Position numbers and translations under genes: made by a program
The notes under the pieces: model-generated
Told to the model about the DNA's origin: nothing
The model's input: only the letters and a program-made list of their open reading frames with translations
Database searches by the model: none
Shown: positions 5,597 through 5,895 of the stretch, in pieces
How the letters are laid out: each line of letters begins with the position of its first letter
Numbering within the stretch: position 1 is the stretch's first letter
Assembly: GCA_007123655.1 (NCBI GenBank)
Contig: SKKR01000113.1
Location: 1-5,895, forward strand
DNA from: Thermomicrobiaceae bacterium
GTDB taxonomy: Bacteria; Chloroflexota; Chloroflexia; Thermomicrobiales; Thermomicrobiaceae
Length of the DNA: 5,895 nt
Reading direction: 5' to 3'

Positions 5597-5631
5597 CTTA
5601 CGGTCTAACCGGGGGACCCGGATGAGCCGTC

Positions 5632-5640
5632 TGTTACACT
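5632..5640 (+). promoter_or_regulatory. Candidate extended -10 promoter of the CNNM-like gene
   Basis: TGTTACACT combines the extended TGn with TACACT (4 of 6). No -35 box is seen at normal spacing. Predicted start is near 5647, about 88 bases before ATG 5735. It is preceded by a small hairpin, CCGGG (5609-5613)/CCCGG (5617-5621). Confidence 0.3.
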
Positions 5641-5734
5641 AGCCTGGCGCGCCCGTTTGAACGCGTCCGCTGCTCGTCCCGAACGACTGCCGGGCGATCG
5701 CCTGAGGCCGGGAGACCGGTTTCAGCATGTGCAA

Positions 5735-5895
5735 ATGAACCTGACCTTCCAACTCATTGCCGCGGGACTCCTTTTGATCGCCAACGCGGTGTTCGTGCTG
5801 GCGGAGTTTTCCTTCGCGTCCGCGCGCCGGGAACATGTGCGCGAACGTGCCGACCGTGGTGAACGCTGGGCGGCTTCGCTGCTTTCCGCGCTGGA
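5735..5895 (+). CDS. CNNM/HlyC-CorC family membrane protein (hemolysin-like, possible Mg/Co transport), 3' truncated
   Basis: The first 53 codons run to the window end without a stop. The protein starts MNLTFQLIAAGLLLIANAVF and continues VLAEFSFASARREHVRERAD. A hydrophobic first helix (about 4-22), then AEFSFASARREHV and a basic amphipathic segment, is the usual N-terminus of the DUF21 membrane domain (often annotated HlyC/CorC or hemolysin family). Full members are about 400-450 residues and continue with further membrane helices, a CBS-domain pair and a CorC/HlyC domain; these lie outside the window. The family is linked to Mg or Co efflux, but most members are untested. The start is uncertain: ATG 5735 fits the family best, GTG 5729 is in frame two codons earlier, and the only purine-rich site (GGGAG, 5710-5714) is 20 bases from the ATG. 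The frame stays open further upstream. It follows the LysM gene by 209 bases and probably has its own promoter. Confidence 0.8.
   Translation, partial: MNLTFQLIAAGLLLIANAVFVLAEFSFASARREHVRERADRGERWAASLLSAL

Overview
The window is a high-GC bacterial chromosomal segment with four complete protein genes and two that run off the ends. Gene content suggests Chloroflexota, perhaps Thermomicrobia-like: a glycine-zipper/YflT-type stress protein, an ArsM close to the common bacterial form, and a LysM protein ending in a C39-like domain. This is inference from protein resemblance; no rRNA or other marker is present.

Layout: (1) 1-365, + strand, 3' part of a glycine-zipper stress protein; (2) 404-1633, - strand, DAO-family FAD-dependent oxidoreductase; (3) 1886-2728, + strand, arsenite methyltransferase ArsM; (4) 2825-3742, - strand, membrane-anchored alpha/beta hydrolase; (5) 3933-5525, + strand, membrane-anchored protein with four LysM repeats and a C-terminal C39-peptidase-like domain that appears to lack its catalytic Cys and His; (6) 5735-5895, + strand, N-terminus of a CNNM/HlyC-CorC-type membrane protein.

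The first five genes alternate in direction (+ - + - +), so none shares an operon with its neighbour inside the window. The two convergent junctions (366-403 and 2729-2824) each hold a hairpin; the second is a strong terminator. The two divergent junctions (1634-1885 and 3743-3932) hold the promoters. arsM has a TTGACA box with an AT-rich near-palindrome over its -10. The hydrolase/LysM junction has two back-to-back promoters whose -35 boxes form an inverted repeat, plus a 16-bp near-palindrome at the predicted LysM transcription start. The 5526-5734 gap holds a long GC-rich hairpin and a weak extended -10. The gaps contain no credible further gene, tRNA, mobile element or CRISPR.

The genes do not form an obvious pathway. 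They look like independent stress, detoxification and cell-envelope functions: general stress, arsenic methylation, an envelope hydrolase, a peptidoglycan-binding protein and a cation-transport-related membrane protein. I see no clear undescribed multi-gene system. The most unusual item is the LysM protein with a probable pseudo-peptidase domain.
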